A stretch of 8,730 nucleotides of DNA. Source: JACQNR01 sp049515175. Lineage in GTDB: Bacteria; Acidobacteriota; Terriglobia; UBA7540. Position numbers and translations under genes: made by a program. Below are positions 5,360-8,730 of the stretch, piece by piece. The stretch spans positions 1 to 8,730 of the forward strand of contig JBEKUI010000205.1 of assembly GCA_049515175.1 (NCBI GenBank), written 5' to 3'. Within the stretch, counting starts at the first letter, position 1. Each line of letters opens with the position of its first letter. The notes under the pieces are model-generated. The model was not told where the DNA came from, ran no database searches, and saw only the letters and a list, made by a program, of their open reading frames with translations.

Positions 5360-8300
5360 ATGAGAGCGAAAGTTCTTTTCGGCTCGTTGGTGGCAATGGC
5401 ATTTTTATGTGTTTGGGTGCCGCAGCCGGTTCTGGCCGACATCACGGCGTCGGTTTGGGGAACAGTGCATGACCCGAGCGGCGCTGTGGTTGCAGGAGCT
5501 TCGGTTATCCTCCGCAACCCCGGGACGGGCCTGAGGCGCCAGGTGACAACCGACGCGACCGGGGGTTATGAGTTTCTCGCGCTGCCTGTAGGCAGGGGCT
5601 ACGTGCTCGAGGCGGAGGCACCGGGATTCCGGAAGTACGTGCAGTCTGACCTGCATTTGGTGGTGAATCAGCGATTCCGCGTCGACGTGGACTTGGTTGT
5701 GGGGGCCGAAATGCAACAAATAACGGTGACTGCAGCCCCGGCGCAGGTGGAGTCCAGCAGCACCCAACTGGGGGACGTGATTGAGGACCGGAAGATGACC
5801 GGTTTGCCCTTGAACGGACGCAGCTTCCTTGACCTAATGGGATTGCAGGCAGGGGTGGTTCCATTCTCATCCAGCGTGGCAGTAACAAACCGACCTATTT
5901 CTGGTGAGTTGGGTGCGGGCCAACTTTCGGTCAACGGCAACCGGGAAACTGCCAACGCGTTTCTGGTGAACGGGGGCGATGTGGAGGAGAGCAAGAACAA
6001 TGGCGCTACCGTCGCGCCCACTCTCGATTCCATCCAAGAATTTCGCGTGTTGACCAACAGCTTCGACGCTGAGTATGGCCGTTTCGCCGGCGGGATTGTG
6101 AATGTGGTCACCAAGACCGGAACCAATCAATTGCATGGCACAGGCTTTGAGTTCCTGCGCAACGACAAACTGGACTCGCGCAACTTCTTCGACAGGGATA
6201 AGACGGATGTCGTTACTGGCCAGGAGATCCCAGGATCGGCGCGCGGTGTCTTCAAACGGAACCAGTTCGGCGGTGTCTTAGGCGGGCCCATTCTGAAGGA
6301 TCGGCTGTTCTTCTTCGGGGATTACCAAGGTACGCGGGAGAGGCGTGGCCTTTCTACCGGCATAATCTCCGTCCCGTCAACGGGGGAGATGACCGGCAAT
6401 TTCTCGGACACTGCAGTCACCGGCTATCCGGCCTTGACCGGCACGGTGCGTGGCGACACCATACCGGGAGACCACAGTTTCGATGAAACTCTCAGCACGC
6501 GTCTGGGCTACACAGTGAATTCGGGCGAGCCATATTGGGTCGCGGGCTGCAACACGACCGCGGATGCGCAGGCAGGGACGTGTGTTTTCCCCGGCCAAAT
6601 GATTCCTCAGTCGGCATGGAGCCCGGTTCCGAAAGCTACCCTCAAGTTCATCCCCAATCCCACCGGCTCCCTTGCAGGCGCGCCGTACTTCTCCACCTCG
6701 AGCGCGAAAGAAAGCTTACGCGACGACAAATTCGGTGCGCGCATCACGCTAAACAATAAACGCGCCGGCGACTGGTCCTTCTATTACCACTACGACAACT
6801 CCCTCCTGGACGATCCATATCCTCAGGCCAATGTGCCGGGTTTTCCGGGAATCACTCCAACGCGCGCGCAGCAGCTCAACATCAGCAACACGCGGACACT
6901 CAGCCCTACCGCAGTCAACGAACTCCGTTTGAATTATACGCGGCTCTACATTTGGCAGGACCAGCCTTCTGGAGAGGGCCTGGGCAAATTGTCGAGTTTC
7001 GGTTTTGGGCAAGACGCGCTAGGTTTGATTTCCACAGTTCCTGCCGTGGAGGGCCTGCCGATCCTGGCGATCAGCGGTGCATACGGGTTCACCTTCGGAT
7101 TGGCGGAAAACAACATAAACCAGAGAAATAACACCTACCAGGTAGCCGACAACTATTCCAAAATTGCCGGGAGGCACTCGCTGAAATTTGGTGTTGACGC
7201 TCGGTCTATTCAGGTCAACGAGTACAACATCTCCTCCCCCGACGGTCATTTCGCTTTTTATGGGAATGAGACCGGCAACTCCTTCGCCGATTTCCTACTC
7301 GGCGCGCCGGACGATATCCATCAGCAGAGCTATTCCACAATGTTCACGCGCTCGAAGTACTTCGGCGCCTACGCACAGGATAGTTACAGGCTCACACACA
7401 ACTTTACCATTAATGCGGGAGTGCGCTGGGATATAACCGAACCCTTCTATGAAACACAGAATAGGCTGAATGTTATTGATTGGGGGCTGAATTCCAAGGT
7501 ATATCCAGGGTCGCCCACCGGATGGGTATACCCTGGTGATCCGGGAATACCAAGTACCATTGCCCCCACGCGTTACGGTAACGTCGCTCCCCGGCTGGGG
7601 ATTGCCTACAGTCCGGATTTCAAGGACGGGGTGCTGGGGAAGCTCTTCGGTGGACCAGGTAAGACGAGCATCCGGGCGGCCTTTGGCATGTATTACACTG
7701 CTATGGAAGACATGCCTGCGTTCTACACGATCGGCGATGCACCGTTCGGACTCTACTATGTAGTCCCCACTCAGACTTACTTAGAGGAACCATACAAGGA
7801 TCGCCGGCGAGGCAACGACCCCGGCCAACATTTTCCGTGGAGTCCCGCCCCACCAGGAAGCAAGATTGACTGGAGCACATTCCTGCCCATCGCGGGCTCA
7901 CCCGGTGTAGCGCTGGATCAAGTGGTGCCTCGGGTGATGCATTGGAATTTTACAGTCCAGCGGGAACTTGCCAGGTCGACCATTCTTACGATGGGGTACA
8001 TCGGCACACGCGGCCGGCACTTGCTCGCGGCACAGTCGTCCAATCCAGGCAGCGCCGCCCGCTGTTTACAAATCGTACAGATCCTGACGGCGCAGGGGAG
8101 GGCTGGGGAAGCCTGCGGCCCCAATGGCGAAGACCAGGTCTACGACCTGAATGGCGACGGCCAGTATACGCTTGGTACAGATGCCTTCGGAACGCGTCCT
8201 TATTCGATCACTTCAGGTCAATTCGCCTCACGGGGGTTACTGGACTTCATGGACAATGGTTACAATGCGACCATAGGCAACTCCAACTACGACGCCATGG

Positions 8301-8730
8301 AAGTGAGCGTGGAGAAAAAGGTGGGTCCGTTGCAGCTGCTGACCGCCTACACCTGGTCAAAAGCAATGGACAACTCCTCGAACTGGGTCGATTCAAACAT
8401 CAATCCGTTCAATAACCGCCTTAGCAAGGCGCTTTCCGCCTTCGATATGACCCACAACTTCGTGATGAGTTACGGCTACAGTTTGCCGTTGCAGCGTCTG
8501 ACCACACGTGCAGTCATGGGGAAATTTCTAGAGGGCTGGCGAGTTGCAGGTATCACGCGCTTCACCACCGGCCTGCCGGTCACGCTCAGCGCTTCGGGCG
8601 ACCATTCCCTAGTGGGAACTAGTGGTGTAGACGTTCCCAATTACGATGGCTCGCCGATACAGTTTCTGAATCCGCGGGACACAAGTGCCCATTCATACTT
8701 CAAAACCCAGCCGTTTTCCCCAGAGGCGAT
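5360..8730 (+). CDS. Oar-like/TonB-dependent-receptor family outer-membrane protein with carboxypeptidase-regulatory domain (3' end outside window)
   Basis: The frame is open without a stop from ATG 5360 to the window edge, 1,123 codons. Residues 1-26 are a signal peptide (LVAMAFLCVWVPQPVLA, cut before D27). Residues 29 to about 110 are a carboxypeptidase-regulatory-like beta-sandwich (WGTVHDPSGAVVAGASVIL, TTDATGGYEFLALPVG). A plug domain runs from about 140 to 255: MTGLPLNGRSFLDLMGLQ, LSVNGNRETANAFLVNG, FDAEYGRFAGGIVNVVTKTG. The remainder is outer-membrane beta-barrel with alternating aromatic strands, such as GGVLGGPILKDRLFFFGDYQ, SLKFGVDARS, YAQDSYRLTHNFTINAGVRW and LLTAYTWSKAMDNSSNW. It presumably takes up or binds a large nutrient such as an oligosaccharide; no substrate is evident, and no clear TonB box was seen. 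It may lack only the last few strands, since relatives are about 1,100-1,250 residues. Residues 929-941 (DLNGDGQYTLGTD) resemble a calcium-binding loop. It is divergent from, and probably controlled by, the LacI protein. Confidence 0.92.
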   Translation, partial: MRAKVLFGSLVAMAFLCVWVPQPVLADITASVWGTVHDPSGAVVAGASVILRNPGTGLRRQVTTDATGGYEFLALPVGRGYVLEAEAPGFRKYVQSDLHLVVNQRFRVDVDLVVGAEMQQITVTAAPAQVESSSTQLGDVIEDRKMTGLPLNGRSFLDLMGLQAGVVPFSSSVAVTNRPISGELGAGQLSVNGNRETANAFLVNGGDVEESKNNGATVAPTLDSIQEFRVLTNSFDAEYGRFAGGIVNVVTKTGTNQLHGTGFEFLRNDKLDSRNFFDRDKTDVVTGQEIPGSARGVFKRNQFGGVLGGPILKDRLFFFGDYQGTRERRGLSTGIISVPSTGEMTGNFSDTAVTGYPALTGTVRGDTIPGDHSFDETLSTRLGYTVNSGEPYWVAGCNTTADAQAGTCVFPGQMIPQSAWSPVPKATLKFIPNPTGSLAGAPYFSTSSAKESLRDDKFGARITLNNKRAGDWSFYYHYDNSLLDDPYPQANVPGFPGITPTRAQQLNISNTRTLSPTAVNELRLNYTRLYIWQDQPSGEGLGKLSSFGFGQDALGLISTVPAVEGLPILAISGAYGFTFGLAENNINQRNNTYQVADNYSKIAGRHSLKFGVDARSIQVNEYNISSPDGHFAFYGNETGNSFADFLLGAPDDIHQQSYSTMFTRSKYFGAYAQDSYRLTHNFTINAGVRWDITEPFYETQNRLNVIDWGLNSKVYPGSPTGWVYPGDPGIPSTIAPTRYGNVAPRLGIAYSPDFKDGVLGKLFGGPGKTSIRAAFGMYYTAMEDMPAFYTIGDAPFGLYYVVPTQTYLEEPYKDRRRGNDPGQHFPWSPAPPGSKIDWSTFLPIAGSPGVALDQVVPRVMHWNFTVQRELARSTILTMGYIGTRGRHLLAAQSSNPGSAARCLQIVQILTAQGRAGEACGPNGEDQVYDLNGDGQYTLGTDAFGTRPYSITSGQFASRGLLDFMDNGYNATIGNSNYDAMEVSVEKKVGPLQLLTAYTWSKAMDNSSNWVDSNINPFNNRLSKALSAFDMTHNFVMSYGYSLPLQRLTTRAVMGKFLEGWRVAGITRFTTGLPVTLSASGDHSLVGTSGVDVPNYDGSPIQFLNPRDTSAHSYFKTQPFSPEA

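Noticed and set aside
5405..6136. Several overlapping minus-strand frames of 90-150 codons
   Set aside because: They are antisense to the receptor's N-terminal domain and plug, Pro/Arg/Ser-rich, and have no motif.
7942..8415. Plus-strand open frame of 157 codons inside the receptor region
   Set aside because: The receptor frame is open throughout and carries the family motifs; this is an alternative frame with no features.
1..8730. tRNA, rRNA, CRISPR array, riboswitch or defence-system genes
   Set aside because: I scanned by eye for tRNA T-arm motifs, regularly spaced repeats and known defence motifs and found none that hold up.

Overview
The window (about 57% GC by eye) looks like an accessory, repeat-rich stretch of an Acidobacteriota chromosome, of the Solibacter/Bryobacter kind. 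The evidence is indirect. It has an Oar-like outer-membrane receptor of more than 1,120 residues with an N-terminal carboxypeptidase-regulatory domain, a LacI-family regulator divergent from it, a secreted all-TPR protein and an ISAzo13-type transposase. That mix is common in acidobacterial genomes and unusual elsewhere, but no marker gene is present to prove the taxon.

Layout. 1-287: 3' end of an ISAzo13-family insertion sequence (+). 285-437: truncated N-terminus of a receptor gene (-), cut off where the IS begins. 600-1247: broken LacI-family gene (+), divergent from that fragment and split at 837-958 by a 122-bp miniature inverted-repeat element. 1248-1978: no convincing gene, apart from a terminator-like hairpin and a possible IPT/TIG-domain relic. 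1979-3586: secreted TPR protein (-). 3590-3850: a second receptor relic (-), stop-riddled and running into the TPR start codon. 3851-4123: non-coding, with two operator-like palindromes. 4124-5185: intact LacI-family repressor (-). 5186-5359: shared divergent promoter/operator region. 5360-8730: intact receptor gene (+), running off the right edge.

How it fits together. The right half is a working module: a LacI-type regulator facing a SusC/Oar-like receptor. The control region has overlapping back-to-back -35 boxes and a composite operator, AAGCGCTTGCGCAAG. The left half is a mirror-image, dead version of the same module. It has a LacI paralogue, a receptor N-terminus and the same 15-bp operator in the same orientation relative to the receptor. 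A third receptor remnant lies directly upstream of the TPR gene, and a matching palindrome lies close to its upstream end. The window therefore records repeated duplication of one sugar-response/uptake module, followed by decay through an IS, a MITE-like element, nonsense mutations and deletions. I see no sign of a wholly new defence or catalytic system. The most interesting content is this paralogous regulator-receptor-operator family and the small mobile element inside it.
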